DNA from: Amycolatopsis acididurans
GTDB taxonomy: Bacteria > Actinomycetota > Actinomycetes > Mycobacteriales > Pseudonocardiaceae
Direction of reading: 5' to 3'
DNA length: 64,000 nucleotides
Assembly (NCBI RefSeq): GCF_012328925.1
Contig: NZ_JAAXLS010000002.1
Span: 1 to 64,000 of the forward strand
A model generated the notes under the pieces. The model was not told the DNA's origin, searched no databases, and saw nothing but the letters and a program-made list of their open reading frames with translations. The position numbers and the translations under genes are program-made. Shown here in pieces: positions 44,055-52,518 of this stretch. Numbering within the stretch: the stretch's first letter is position 1; each line of letters begins with the position of its first letter.

Positions 44055-44720
44055 CTACCGTCGGGGTTTCGGCAAGCTGCCGTTGCGCCGGGGTGTTTTG
44101 CCGGCTCGCTGGGCGGCTCGTGCGAGTACGAGCTCCACGTACTGGTCGAGTGCCCATTTCAAGTCGTCGAGGTTGATAGGGGACTGAAATTGCTGCGTGC
44201 CCACGACGATGCTGAGCCCGAGGGTGGCCAGCCGGTCCGCGTCAGGGTCGTCCGGCGATGCGTGCAGCACCGCCCTGCGCAGCAGGTCGAGCCGCAGCTG
44301 GTCCACCTCGTCCTGTACTGCCTGTACCATCGGGTCCACCTTGCTCCACGCTCGGATCGCGGCTTCGGCCTCATGGGGAACCGTCATCGCCATGTCGGCG
44401 AGTTTGCGGAGGCGTTCGTCGGGTTCGTCGACGAGTTCCGCCGCTTCGATGAGCTGCTTCGTCAGGTTCTGCCGCCAGGTCTTGAGGAACTCCGCGACGA
44501 AGTCTTTGAGGTTGCGAAAGTAGTTGTAGAAGGAGCCGGTCGTGATACCCATGACCTTGCACAGCTTGACGACCTGGAGCCCTTTGAATCCTTCCTTGGA
44601 GAGGATCTCCAGCGCGCTGTCAAAGTACTCCTGGCGTGTGACCAACGTCGGCACCGCTGCTCCGATCTTGGGCGGGCACCCACGCGGGCGCCACTGGTTC
44701 CGTTTCGCTACCCCGCTCAT
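44055..44720 (-). CDS. TetR-family regulator, probable mce regulon repressor
   Basis: A 221-residue TetR protein: helix-turn-helix LQVVKLCKVMGITTGSFYNY (about residues 49-68) and a helical ligand domain with a long C-terminal tail rich in basic residues. ATG 44720 with AGGA 6 bases upstream is preferred over an ATG 10 codons earlier. It is convergent with the mce operon and divergent from the SDR/P450/mceG operon. The perfect palindrome at 44819-44836 lies in its own upstream region, and related sites precede mce and the ferredoxin. Role as common repressor is inferred from these sites. Confidence 0.87.
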   Translation of the reverse strand: MSGVAKRNQWRPRGCPPKIGAAVPTLVTRQEYFDSALEILSKEGFKGLQVVKLCKVMGITTGSFYNYFRNLKDFVAEFLKTWRQNLTKQLIEAAELVDEPDERLRKLADMAMTVPHEAEAAIRAWSKVDPMVQAVQDEVDQLRLDLLRRAVLHASPDDPDADRLATLGLSIVVGTQQFQSPINLDDLKWALDQYVELVLARAAQRAGKTPRRNGSLPKPRR

Positions 44721-44818
44721 AGTACGTCCTATTCGAAACAGGACAAGCACGATGCCGGTCGACGAGGCCCGCTGTCCCAGGTGGGGGAACGGAAAGAGTG
44801 GCTCTGGTTAAGGCTTGC

Positions 44819-44836
44819 ACATAAACTAGTTTATGT
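44819..44836. promoter_or_regulatory. Type B operator, perfect palindrome
   Basis: ACATAAACTAGTTTATGT, an 18-base perfect palindrome in the divergent gap between the TetR gene and the SDR operon. TTGCAC (44815-44820) and TAAGAT (44837-44842), 16 bases apart, form a plausible rightward promoter around it. Confidence 0.75.
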
Positions 44837-44989
44837 TAAGATTTCCCTGTTGTTGATGATGCGTGTCACGATTTCAGCCGTCTGATTACGACGAATCCCG
44901 GGCGATAGCCCGTCCGGGGCCGTCAAGGGTGCGCCGATGCACATGTTCGTCCCTTCGGCGTACCCGTTTGGCCGAGAGGAACAAGTGGT

Positions 44990-45778
44990 ATGGACGTACG
45001 TGGCTTGCGTTGCGTCGTGACCGGCGCGGCGTCAGGTATCGGTGCGGCGGTCGCCGAACAATTGACATCCCAGGGTGCGAGTGTGACGGCCCTGGACCTC
45101 AAGGCACCGGAGTTGCCGGTCGAGCGGTTCGTCGAGTGCGATCTCGCGAACCCAGTGAGCATCGAGGAGGCGGTGAACCAGCTCGGTTCGGGCTGGGACG
45201 TTCTCTGCAACGTCGCCGGTGTGCCGGGTACGGCACCGGCGGAGCTTGTCATGAAGGTGAATTTCCTGGGCCACCGGCACCTGATCGAGCTGTTCTTCGA
45301 TCGGATGAACAAGGCGGGCTCCATTGTCTCGGTCGCCTCAATGGCGGGCTTCGGCTGGCCGCTGCGTCTAGAGAAGATTCACGAGCTGCTGGCGACCGAC
45401 GACTTCGAAGCGGGCCTGACGTGGCTGCGCGAAAACCCGATCACCGGCAATGCCTACAACTTCTCGAAGGAAGTCCTGACGGTCTATGTCATGACCATGG
45501 GGCTCGCACTGGCCGAGCGGGGTCTGCGGATCAATGCCGTGAGCCCGGGGCCGGTCGAGACGCCGATTCTCGGCGATTTCGAGGAGACGATGGGCAAGGA
45601 GAATCTCGACGGCGTGCGAGATCTCGTCGGCCGACATGCCACACCGGCTGACATCGCACGAATCGTAGTGTTCCTGGCATCGAGTGATTCCGCGTGGATC
45701 AACGGAGTCAGCATCGGGGCAGACGGCGGTATCGGGGGCGCGATCCTCTCCGGACTGGTCCCGGCACCGGAGATCTGA
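44990..45778 (+). CDS. Short-chain dehydrogenase (3-alpha-hydroxysteroid / coniferyl-alcohol dehydrogenase type)
   Basis: A 262-residue SDR with TGAASGIGAAVAEQL, Asp after beta-2 (ALDLKAPEL, indicating NAD), and CNVAGVPG in place of NNAG. Ser is in VSVASMAGF, a long insert follows it (about residues 125-150), and YNFSKEVL carries the catalytic Tyr/Lys. The insert before the YxxxK motif is typical of the 3-alpha-hydroxysteroid / coniferyl-alcohol dehydrogenase subgroup. It is the first gene of an operon running to 52170 and sits directly behind the Type B palindrome. Likely oxidises a hydroxy group on the imported lipid. Confidence 0.86.
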   Translation: MDVRGLRCVVTGAASGIGAAVAEQLTSQGASVTALDLKAPELPVERFVECDLANPVSIEEAVNQLGSGWDVLCNVAGVPGTAPAELVMKVNFLGHRHLIELFFDRMNKAGSIVSVASMAGFGWPLRLEKIHELLATDDFEAGLTWLRENPITGNAYNFSKEVLTVYVMTMGLALAERGLRINAVSPGPVETPILGDFEETMGKENLDGVRDLVGRHATPADIARIVVFLASSDSAWINGVSIGADGGIGGAILSGLVPAPEI

Positions 45779-45838
45779 CTCTGGCGCACGCATTCCCATT
45801 TTTGTAATAAATTCCATCCGATTTCACGGAGTGTCACT

Positions 45839-46249
45839 ATGTCGGGTTTCGTCACGGTCGATGAGGTCAACAGGTACATCGGCGGGATCTTCGAGAAAGC
45901 GTTGCAGGACGACAAGATCGGGCCGAAGTTGATCGCCACCGGCATGAGGCTGCGGATGAACTTCTCGGATCCGGATTCGATCGTCACCGTCGACTTCGCC
46001 GGGCAGAAGGTCCTGACGGGCGCCGAGGCGGACATCGAAGCGGACGCGGTGCTGACGATGTCGGCCGACACCGCCAACCGCTACTGGCAGGGCAAGGTCA
46101 GCCTGCCTCTCGCAATGGCGAAGGGAAAGCTGAAGATCGGCGGCTCGGCTTCGCAGTTGCTGAGGCTGGCTCCCGTCGCCAAGGATCTCTATCCCGTTTA
46201 TGTCGAGATGCTCAAGGCGGACAACCGCCAGGATCTCGTCGTTTCCTGA
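45839..46249 (+). CDS. SCP2-type sterol/lipid-binding domain protein
   Basis: A 136-residue stand-alone SCP-2-like domain: the hydrophobic tunnel fold is indicated by IVTVDFAGQKVLTG, DAVLTMSADTANRYWQGK, and the LPLAMAKGKLKIGGS segment characteristic of the family. Such proteins bind sterols, acyl-CoA or other hydrophobic ligands and present them to enzymes. GGAG precedes the ATG by about 8 bases. Placed between the SDR and P450 genes, it may carry the imported substrate between Mce transporter and P450 (inference). Confidence 0.88.
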   Translation: MSGFVTVDEVNRYIGGIFEKALQDDKIGPKLIATGMRLRMNFSDPDSIVTVDFAGQKVLTGAEADIEADAVLTMSADTANRYWQGKVSLPLAMAKGKLKIGGSASQLLRLAPVAKDLYPVYVEMLKADNRQDLVVS

Positions 46250-46270
46250 CGAAATGCGAGGACGAGCACG

Positions 46271-47542
46271 ATGACCGCGACAACGCGTGAATTCGACACT
46301 GTCGATATCTCCGACATGGGCTTCTGGGCCCGGCCGCCAGAGGAGCGCGAGCGAGTGTTCGCGCAGCTGCGTAATGAGCGCCCGGTGTCGTGGCAACGTC
46401 CGGTCCCGAGCCCATTGATGGGTGAGGTGAACGAGGACGAGACGGGTTACTGGGCGGTCGTGCGCAACGAGGACATCGTGACGGTGAGCCAGCGCGCCGA
46501 CGTCTTCTCGTCGGCCACCGGCGGCGTGACCTTCGAGGACATGCCTCCCGAAGCGCTGGAGATGGCCAGCTCCATCCTGACCATGGACGCCCCCCAGCAC
46601 GGAAAGGTGCGGAGGCTCATCAGTTCGACCTTCACGCCGAAACGAATCGCCCTGATCGGCGACCAGATCGCCAATCAGGCTCGCCAGATCGTCAACAGTA
46701 TCGCACCGCTGGGCGAGGTCGAGTTCGTCTCGTCGGTGTCCGCCCGCCTTCCGATGTGGACGATCTCGGAGATGATCGGGATTCCCGAGGAGAGTCGCGA
46801 AGAGGTGACCGCGGCCGCCAACCTGATGATCTCGTGGGACGACGAGCAGGTCACCGGTGGCCTCGACGCGGCGACGGCGATGCTCAACGGGATCGCCACG
46901 CTGCACGGGGCGTGCCAGGACGTCATCGACGCGCGGCGCGCGGAACCGGCCGATGACCTGCTGACCGCGCTCGTGCAGGCGGAGGTCGACGGTGCGAAGC
47001 TGACCGACGACGAGATCAGGTCGTTCTTCGTCCTGCTGTGCGTGGCCGGCAACGACACCACGAAGCAGACCACGACGCACACCCTTCGCGCACTGACGGA
47101 GTACCCCGAGCAGCGTCGCTATTTGATGGATGATCTCGAGAACAGGATCGGTCCGGCGGTTGACGAGTTCGTACGGTGGGCGACTCCCGTCATGACGTTC
47201 CGTCGAACGGCCCTGGCGCGGTTCGAGTTGGGCGGCGAGATCATCGAGCCAGGCGACAAGGTGGTCATGTTCTACAGCTCGGGGAACCGGGATCACGCTG
47301 TTTTCGAGCATCCGGAGCTATTCGACCTGTCGCGAGACAACCGGAACCATGTCGCCTTCGGGGGTCGGGGCCCGCACTACTGCCTTGGCAACCACCTGGC
47401 GAAGACCCAGCTCAAGGTGCTCTTCTCGGAACTGCTGACCCGCCTTCCCGATATTCGGGCCGAGGGAGAGCCAGAGTATCTGACCAGCACGTTCATCAAC
47501 GGAATCAAGAAGCAGCGGTGTGTTTTCACGCCACAAGGCTGA
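46271..47542 (+). CDS. Cytochrome P450 (CYP124/125/142-like)
   Basis: A 423-residue P450. Motifs: I-helix VAGNDTTKQT (about residues 258-266), K-helix EFVRW with Glu and Arg in place, FRRTA meander, and haem loop FGGRGPHYCLGNHLAK with Cys371 as ligand. The long N-terminus and FGGRGPHYCLG style resemble the mycobacterial CYP124/125/142 group, which hydroxylates the terminal carbon of sterol side chains and branched lipids. GAGGACGAGC precedes the ATG. A ferredoxin and reductase in the adjoining genes (52327-53762) likely serve it. Confidence 0.9.
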   Translation: MTATTREFDTVDISDMGFWARPPEERERVFAQLRNERPVSWQRPVPSPLMGEVNEDETGYWAVVRNEDIVTVSQRADVFSSATGGVTFEDMPPEALEMASSILTMDAPQHGKVRRLISSTFTPKRIALIGDQIANQARQIVNSIAPLGEVEFVSSVSARLPMWTISEMIGIPEESREEVTAAANLMISWDDEQVTGGLDAATAMLNGIATLHGACQDVIDARRAEPADDLLTALVQAEVDGAKLTDDEIRSFFVLLCVAGNDTTKQTTTHTLRALTEYPEQRRYLMDDLENRIGPAVDEFVRWATPVMTFRRTALARFELGGEIIEPGDKVVMFYSSGNRDHAVFEHPELFDLSRDNRNHVAFGGRGPHYCLGNHLAKTQLKVLFSELLTRLPDIRAEGEPEYLTSTFINGIKKQRCVFTPQG

Positions 47543-47585
47543 GCCCCCGGACGTGTGGGGCGACGACTGAGCGCAAGGAGGTGCG

Positions 47586-48671
47586 ATGGGTGCCGAGGTG
47601 GTCATCGAGGGTCTGACGAAGTCGTTCGGCCGGCAGACGATTTGGCGCGATGTGACGCTCACTTTGCCTCCGGGTGAGGTGTCGGTGATGCTGGGTCCGT
47701 CGGGAACTGGCAAGTCGGTTTTCCTGAAGTCGATGATCGGCTTGCTGAAGCCGGAGCGTGGCACGTGTGTCATCAATGGTGTGGACATCGTGCGGTGCAG
47801 CGAGCACAAGCTGTATGAGACGCGGAAGTTGTTCGGGGTGCTGTTCCAGGACGGCGCGTTGTTCGGGTCGATGACTCTGTACGACAATGTCGCGTTCCCG
47901 CTGCGTGAGCACACCAAGAAGTCGGAAACCGAGATTCGCCGGATCGTGCTGGAAAAGCTCGAGATGACCGGTCTGGCCGGTGCGGACAAGAAGCTGCCGG
48001 GTGAGATTTCCGGCGGTATGCGTAAGCGTGCCGGCCTGGCCCGTGCACTGGTGCTGGACCCGGAGATCATTCTGGTCGACGAGCCGGACTCCGGTCTGGA
48101 CCCGGTGCGCACCACCTATATCTCGCAACTGTTCCTGGACGTCAACGCGCAGAGCGACGCGACGTTCCTGATCGTCACGCACAACATCAACCTGGCCCGT
48201 ACGGTGCCGGACAACCTTGGCATGCTCTTCCGCAAGGAGCTGGTCATGTTCGGGCCGCGGGAGGTGCTGCTGACCAGTGAGGAGCCGGTGGTCAAGCAGT
48301 TCCTCAACGGGCGGATGGACGGCCCGATCGGGATGTCGGAGGAGAAGGACTCGGCCACGATCGCCGCGGAGCGGGCGATGTTCGAGGCCGGGCACCACGC
48401 CGGTGGTGTCGAGGAGATCGAGGGCATCCCCGCGCAGATGCAGCCCGCGCCCGGCATGCCCACCCGGCAGGGCGCGATCCGTCGCAAGGACCGCGTCATG
48501 CAGATCCTGCACACCCTGCCGCCGGCCGCGCAGGAAGGGATCATCGAATCGCTGAGCCCGGCCGAGCAGGCACACTACGGGGTCGACCCACTACCGGCTG
48601 ATATCGGCCGGCATTCGTCGACCACGCTCGACGGTGCCACCGCCTACCAACCGAGCCGCGGAGACCTGTGA
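47586..48671 (+). CDS. mceG: MceG-type ATPase of the Mce transporter
   Basis: ABC ATPase of 361 residues that energises Mce import. Walker A GPSGTGKS (37-44), Q-loop FQDGALFGSM, signature EISGGMRKRAGLARAL, Walker B IILVDEPDSGLDP and the H-loop VTHN are present. The C-terminal extension of about 110 residues beyond the ATPase domain is typical of Mkl/MceG rather than Gram-negative MlaF. GCAAGGAGGTGCG precedes the ATG. In mycobacteria MceG is unlinked from mce operons; here it is 3.6 kb from the operon and within the same predicted Type B regulon. Confidence 0.94.
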   Translation: MGAEVVIEGLTKSFGRQTIWRDVTLTLPPGEVSVMLGPSGTGKSVFLKSMIGLLKPERGTCVINGVDIVRCSEHKLYETRKLFGVLFQDGALFGSMTLYDNVAFPLREHTKKSETEIRRIVLEKLEMTGLAGADKKLPGEISGGMRKRAGLARALVLDPEIILVDEPDSGLDPVRTTYISQLFLDVNAQSDATFLIVTHNINLARTVPDNLGMLFRKELVMFGPREVLLTSEEPVVKQFLNGRMDGPIGMSEEKDSATIAAERAMFEAGHHAGGVEEIEGIPAQMQPAPGMPTRQGAIRRKDRVMQILHTLPPAAQEGIIESLSPAEQAHYGVDPLPADIGRHSSTTLDGATAYQPSRGDL

Positions 48672-49219
48672 TGAGACCGTGCGGCGGCGCAGGTGCTGAT
48701 CCGGCGGATGCCTTCGCTGAGGTGTATCGCCGCCATCGCGAGGCCGTGTATGCCTACCTCTACTCGCGATGCCGGGACCACGACCTGTCGGAGGACCTCA
48801 CAAGCGAGACATTCGTGCGCGCGCTGCGCGGGTTCGATCGCTATGTCGCGCGCGATCGGCCGATCAGGGCGTGGCTCTACACGATCGCGCGCAATCTGCT
48901 GACCGACGAGATGAAGAGCGCTCGCTCGAAACGGCGCGCACCGCTGCCCGAGTCGGCTGACGAGATCTCTTTCGTATCACGTGATCCCGGCCCGGCCGAA
49001 CTGCTGTGTGCCAAGCACGTCCGGGAACTGGTCAGAGCGAGCGTGGCGCGGCTGGGCAAGGAGCAGGCACGCTGTATCGCCTTGCGGTTCCTCGAAGAGT
49101 GCAGCGTTGCCGAGACCTCTGTCGCGATGCGGCGGAGCGCCGGTGCCGTCAGGGCGTTGCAGAATCGTGGCATCCACAGGTTACGTGAGTTGGTCACCAC
49201 CTGCGCACTGGCGCCGTGA
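48671..49219 (+). CDS. ECF sigma factor
   Basis: A 182-residue RNA polymerase sigma factor of the extracytoplasmic-function type. Region 2 is in FAEVYRRHREAVYAYLYSRC through LTSETFVRALRGFDRY and PIRAWLYTIARNLL. Region 4 is in SVARLGKEQARCIALRFLEE through AGAVRALQNRGIHRLREL. There is no anti-sigma gene beside it. ATG 48671 overlaps the mceG stop (TGATG) with GGAG 7 bases upstream, so it is coupled to mceG, an unusual partner. It could activate transport or catabolic genes under envelope stress (inference). Confidence 0.88.
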   Translation: MRPCGGAGADPADAFAEVYRRHREAVYAYLYSRCRDHDLSEDLTSETFVRALRGFDRYVARDRPIRAWLYTIARNLLTDEMKSARSKRRAPLPESADEISFVSRDPGPAELLCAKHVRELVRASVARLGKEQARCIALRFLEECSVAETSVAMRRSAGAVRALQNRGIHRLRELVTTCALAP

Positions 49220-49234
49220 TACCCGGAGGATGAC

Positions 49235-50785
49235 ATGTATCCTGGAAAATTCGCGCAAACGACACCGGACAAAACGGCGGTCGTCATCGCCGAGACCGGC
49301 GAGTCCCGCACCTACCGCGAGCTGGATGAGAACTCCGCTAGGCTGGCGCGACTGCTCCACGACGCCGGTCTGCGCCGCGGAGACGTCCTGGCTGTGCTTT
49401 CGGACAACCGCCTGGAGGTCTTCGACGTCTATTGGGCTGCTATGCGGTCGGGCCTCTATGTCACGGCGATCAACCGGCACCTGTCCGCGGACGAGGTCGC
49501 TTACATCATCAACGACAGTGGCGCCAAGGCGGTTGTCGCTTCGGCCGGTCTCGCGGATCTCGCGGAGCGTGTCGCGGCGCAGACGCCGAACATCGCTTTG
49601 CGTTATGCCTTCGGCGGTTCGGTTGCCGGGTACCGGGACTACGAGTCGGAATTGGACGGTGCCGGGTCGCCCTTGACCCAGCAACCCTGTGGGGCGGCGA
49701 TGCTGTACTCGTCGGGGACCACGGGCAAGCCGAAGGGCGTGAAGCCGCCCTTGCCCCAGCGCGATGTGGACGAGCCCGGCGACCCTATCGTGGGTCTGCT
49801 GAGTGCCGTTTTCGGTATCGCCAGCGAGGATGTCTACCTGTCACCCGCGCCCGTCTATCACGCGGCGCCGCTGCGCTGGTCCGCCGTCATGCACTCGCTC
49901 GGTGCGACGGTGGTGATGATGGAGAAGTTCGATCCGGAAGCCTTCCTGGCCGCGATCGACAAGTACGGGGTCACGGCGACGCAGGTCGTTCCGACGATGT
50001 TCGTGCGGATGCTCAAGCTGCCTGCGGATGTTCGTGAGCGCTATTCCCTGGAACGCCTGCGGCTCGCGATCCACGCCGCGGCGCCATGCCCGCCCGAGGT
50101 GAAGCAGAAGATGATCGAGTGGTGGGGGCCGATCATCCACGAGTACTACGGGGCCACCGAGGGGAATGGCATCACCTTCATCGACACCGAGCAGTGGCTC
50201 GCGAAGCCGGGTTCCGTTGGCCGCAGCATGCTCGGGACGATCCACATCTGTGACGACGCCGGGGTCGAGCTGCCGGCAGGGGAGACCGGGCTCGTCTTTT
50301 TCGAACGCGAGGAGCTGCCGTTCGAATACCACAACGATCCCGAGAAAACCAAGAGCGCGCAGCATCCCGAGCACCCGGCCTGGACGACCGTCGGCGACGC
50401 GGGCTATGTCGACGACGACGGTTTCCTGTTCCTCGCCGATCGCCAGGACTTCATGATCATATCTGGCGGCGTGAACATCTACCCGCGGGAGATCGAGGAC
50501 ACGCTCGCACTGCACCCCAAGGTTGCCGACGTGGCGGTCATCGGCGTTCCCGACAACGAAATGGGCGAACAGGTCAAGGCCCTGGTGCAGCCGGCTCCCG
50601 AAGTCGAGGCCGACGCCGGCCTCGAACGGGAGCTGATCGACTACGTGCGTGACCGCATCGCGCACTACAAGGCGCCGCGCAGTGTGGAGTTCGTGGCCGA
50701 GTTGCCGCGCACCCCTACCGGCAAGCTCCTCAAACGCCTGCTCAAGCAACGTCTCACCGAACAGCCCGAGGAAGTGACCCGATGA
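49235..50785 (+). CDS. Acyl-CoA synthetase (FadD type)
   Basis: AMP-forming ligase of 516 residues. Motifs: YSSGTTGKPKGVKPP, YGATEGNGITF, VGDAGYVDDDGFLFLADR, the hinge region DFMIISGGVNIYPREIED, and catalytic Lys in PRTPTGKLLKR. It resembles mycobacterial FadD enzymes that activate sterol side-chain or other bulky acids. A ribosome site (GGAGG) lies just before the ATG. It overlaps the aldehyde dehydrogenase gene by 4 bases; together they would turn an aldehyde into an acyl-CoA. Confidence 0.92.
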   Translation: MYPGKFAQTTPDKTAVVIAETGESRTYRELDENSARLARLLHDAGLRRGDVLAVLSDNRLEVFDVYWAAMRSGLYVTAINRHLSADEVAYIINDSGAKAVVASAGLADLAERVAAQTPNIALRYAFGGSVAGYRDYESELDGAGSPLTQQPCGAAMLYSSGTTGKPKGVKPPLPQRDVDEPGDPIVGLLSAVFGIASEDVYLSPAPVYHAAPLRWSAVMHSLGATVVMMEKFDPEAFLAAIDKYGVTATQVVPTMFVRMLKLPADVRERYSLERLRLAIHAAAPCPPEVKQKMIEWWGPIIHEYYGATEGNGITFIDTEQWLAKPGSVGRSMLGTIHICDDAGVELPAGETGLVFFEREELPFEYHNDPEKTKSAQHPEHPAWTTVGDAGYVDDDGFLFLADRQDFMIISGGVNIYPREIEDTLALHPKVADVAVIGVPDNEMGEQVKALVQPAPEVEADAGLERELIDYVRDRIAHYKAPRSVEFVAELPRTPTGKLLKRLLKQRLTEQPEEVTR

Positions 50786-52170
50786 GTGTCGACGCGATCA
50801 CCAGCTCCCCGGTCACCGACGCCGTCGCCAGGCTCCGCGGCACGTTCGCCACGAGGCGGACCCGGCCGTTGAGCTGGCGCGTCGCGCAACTGGAGGGGCT
50901 CGGCCGGTTGCTGACCGAGTCCGAGGACGAGATCGCCGAGGCTCTGGCAGCGGATCTCGGCAGGTCCAGCGCCGAGGCGTTCATCGGCGATATCGGAGCC
51001 ACCAGGGCCGAGGTGACCTTCGCGCGGAAGAGGCTCGTCCGGTGGATGCGCCCACGGCGTACCCGGCTGCCGATGACGGGCCTGCCTGGCCGCGGCTGGT
51101 ACCAGTTCGAACCGCTCGGCGTCGTACTGGTGATCGGTCCCTGGAACTACCCGTTCTATCTCACGTTGGGCCCGCTCGTCGGCGCGCTGGCCGCGGGCAA
51201 CTGCGTGATCGTGAAACCCTCCGAGCACGCTCCGCGGTCATCGGCACTGCTGGCGGAACTCCTTCCCAAGTATCTCGACTCCGACGCCGTCGCGGTGCTC
51301 GAAGGCGAGGCAGAGGTCACGCAGCAGCTGCTGGCTCAGGGTCTGGACCACGCGTTCTTCACCGGCGGCACCGAGATCGGCCGTCGTGTGATGGAGGCCG
51401 CGGCCACCCACCTGACACCGGTCACGCTCGAGCTGGGCGGCAAGAGCCCGGTGATCGTCACCGCGAGCGCGGACCTCGAGGTCGCCGCCCGCCGGATCGC
51501 CTGGCTGAAGTTGCTGAACTCCGGGCAGACGTGTATCGCCCCTGACTACGTCTTGATCGAAGAGGCGGTGCGAGACAAGTTCCTCGAGCATCTGAGGAGG
51601 ACCATCAGCACTTTCCGCAACGGCGACACGACCGCCGGCCTGCGCGTCGTCAACGAACGCCAATTCGCCCGGCTCGCGAGCCTCATCGAGGGAGCGGGCG
51701 GTGACACGATTCTCGGCGGCGGTGCCGACCACGAGACGTGGACGATCCAGCCGACCGTCATCGTTGATCCAGATCCCGGCTCGGCCCTGATGGGGCAGGA
51801 GATCTTCGGCCCTATTCTGCCGGTGATCACCGTCGATTCACTCGAGGCGGCGATCGACTTCGTCAACGGGCGCCCCAAGCCGTTGGCAGCCTACCTGTTC
51901 AGCCGCCGTAAATCGGAGCACCGGGCGGTGCTGGACAACACCAGTTCGGGCGGCGTGGTCATCAACCACCTGGGATTTCACTGTCTCACACCGCAACTGC
52001 CGTTCGGCGGTGTCGGTCCGAGCGGGATCGGCAGCTACCACGGCCGGTGGGGGTTCGAGACCTTCAGCCATCGCAAGTCGGTTGTGTCGAAACCGTCGAG
52101 GCCGGATCTCTCGCTGCTCTATCCGCCATACACCGACGGCAAGCTTCGGATGATGCGGCGCTTCTTCTGA
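50782..52170 (+). CDS. Aldehyde dehydrogenase (class 3 / coniferyl-aldehyde type)
   Basis: NAD(P)-dependent aldehyde dehydrogenase of 462 residues, the shorter class 3 length. GPWNYPFYLTLGPLVGALAA, the catalytic Glu in TLELGGKSPVIV, and the nucleophilic Cys in NSGQTCIAPDY are present; the C-terminus has PFGGVGPSGIGSYHG. It overlaps the ligase gene (ATGA). It would oxidise a lipid aldehyde, for example the product of P450 plus alcohol dehydrogenase action, to the acid used by the ligase. Confidence 0.92.
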   Translation: MSVDAITSSPVTDAVARLRGTFATRRTRPLSWRVAQLEGLGRLLTESEDEIAEALAADLGRSSAEAFIGDIGATRAEVTFARKRLVRWMRPRRTRLPMTGLPGRGWYQFEPLGVVLVIGPWNYPFYLTLGPLVGALAAGNCVIVKPSEHAPRSSALLAELLPKYLDSDAVAVLEGEAEVTQQLLAQGLDHAFFTGGTEIGRRVMEAAATHLTPVTLELGGKSPVIVTASADLEVAARRIAWLKLLNSGQTCIAPDYVLIEEAVRDKFLEHLRRTISTFRNGDTTAGLRVVNERQFARLASLIEGAGGDTILGGGADHETWTIQPTVIVDPDPGSALMGQEIFGPILPVITVDSLEAAIDFVNGRPKPLAAYLFSRRKSEHRAVLDNTSSGGVVINHLGFHCLTPQLPFGGVGPSGIGSYHGRWGFETFSHRKSVVSKPSRPDLSLLYPPYTDGKLRMMRRFF

Positions 52171-52200
52171 CCGCTCACTTCGGTGCCTGCGACAACATAA

Positions 52201-52230
52201 TGACACAGTGACTTAATCGGTGCTGTGTCA
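52201..52230. promoter_or_regulatory. Inverted repeat TGACACAG-N14-CTGTGTCA
   Basis: Perfect 8-base arms 30 bases after the aldehyde dehydrogenase stop and about 100 bases before the ferredoxin. It may be a terminator stem or an operator; it lacks a T run, so an operator is as likely. Confidence 0.4.
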
Positions 52231-52284
52231 CGTGAAAGCGTTGTGTTGTAGGGCTTATAGCTGTGATATCGTGCTCGTAAGTCA

Positions 52285-52302
52285 ACATAATCAAATTCAT
52301 GT
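52285..52302. promoter_or_regulatory. Type B operator before the ferredoxin gene
   Basis: ACATAA-TCAAAT-TCATGT matches 11 of 12 arm positions of ACATAA-N6-TTATGT and lies 25 bases before the ferredoxin ATG, in an A/T-rich stretch. Confidence 0.55.
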
Positions 52303-52326
52303 TGCATCGAGTTCCAGGAGGATGAC

Positions 52327-52518
52327 ATGGAGATCATCGTCGATCGCGCGAAGTGCACCGGATTGGGAATCTGCGAATCGCTGGCGCCCAGCGTGTTCGA
52401 GGTTGACGACAACGGTGAGCTCGTTGTGCTCGCGGAGTCCGTGTCCGGCGCTGACCTGGACGACGTCGAGGCGGCTGTCGCGGGCTGCCCGACCGAGGCC
52501 CTCCGCCTGCGAGCGTGA
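52327..52518 (+). CDS. Three-cysteine ferredoxin ([3Fe-4S] type, P450 partner)
   Basis: A 63-residue ferredoxin. Its cysteines are Cys10 and Cys16 in KCTGLGICESLAP and Cys54 in GCPTEAL; the position of a fourth ligand is not Cys, as in [3Fe-4S] ferredoxins that feed actinobacterial P450s. CCAGGAGGATGAC precedes the ATG. The stop overlaps the start of the reductase gene (GTGA), so the two are made together. It likely transfers electrons to the P450 at 46271 and perhaps that at 11054. Confidence 0.93.
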   Translation: MEIIVDRAKCTGLGICESLAPSVFEVDDNGELVVLAESVSGADLDDVEAAVAGCPTEALRLRA

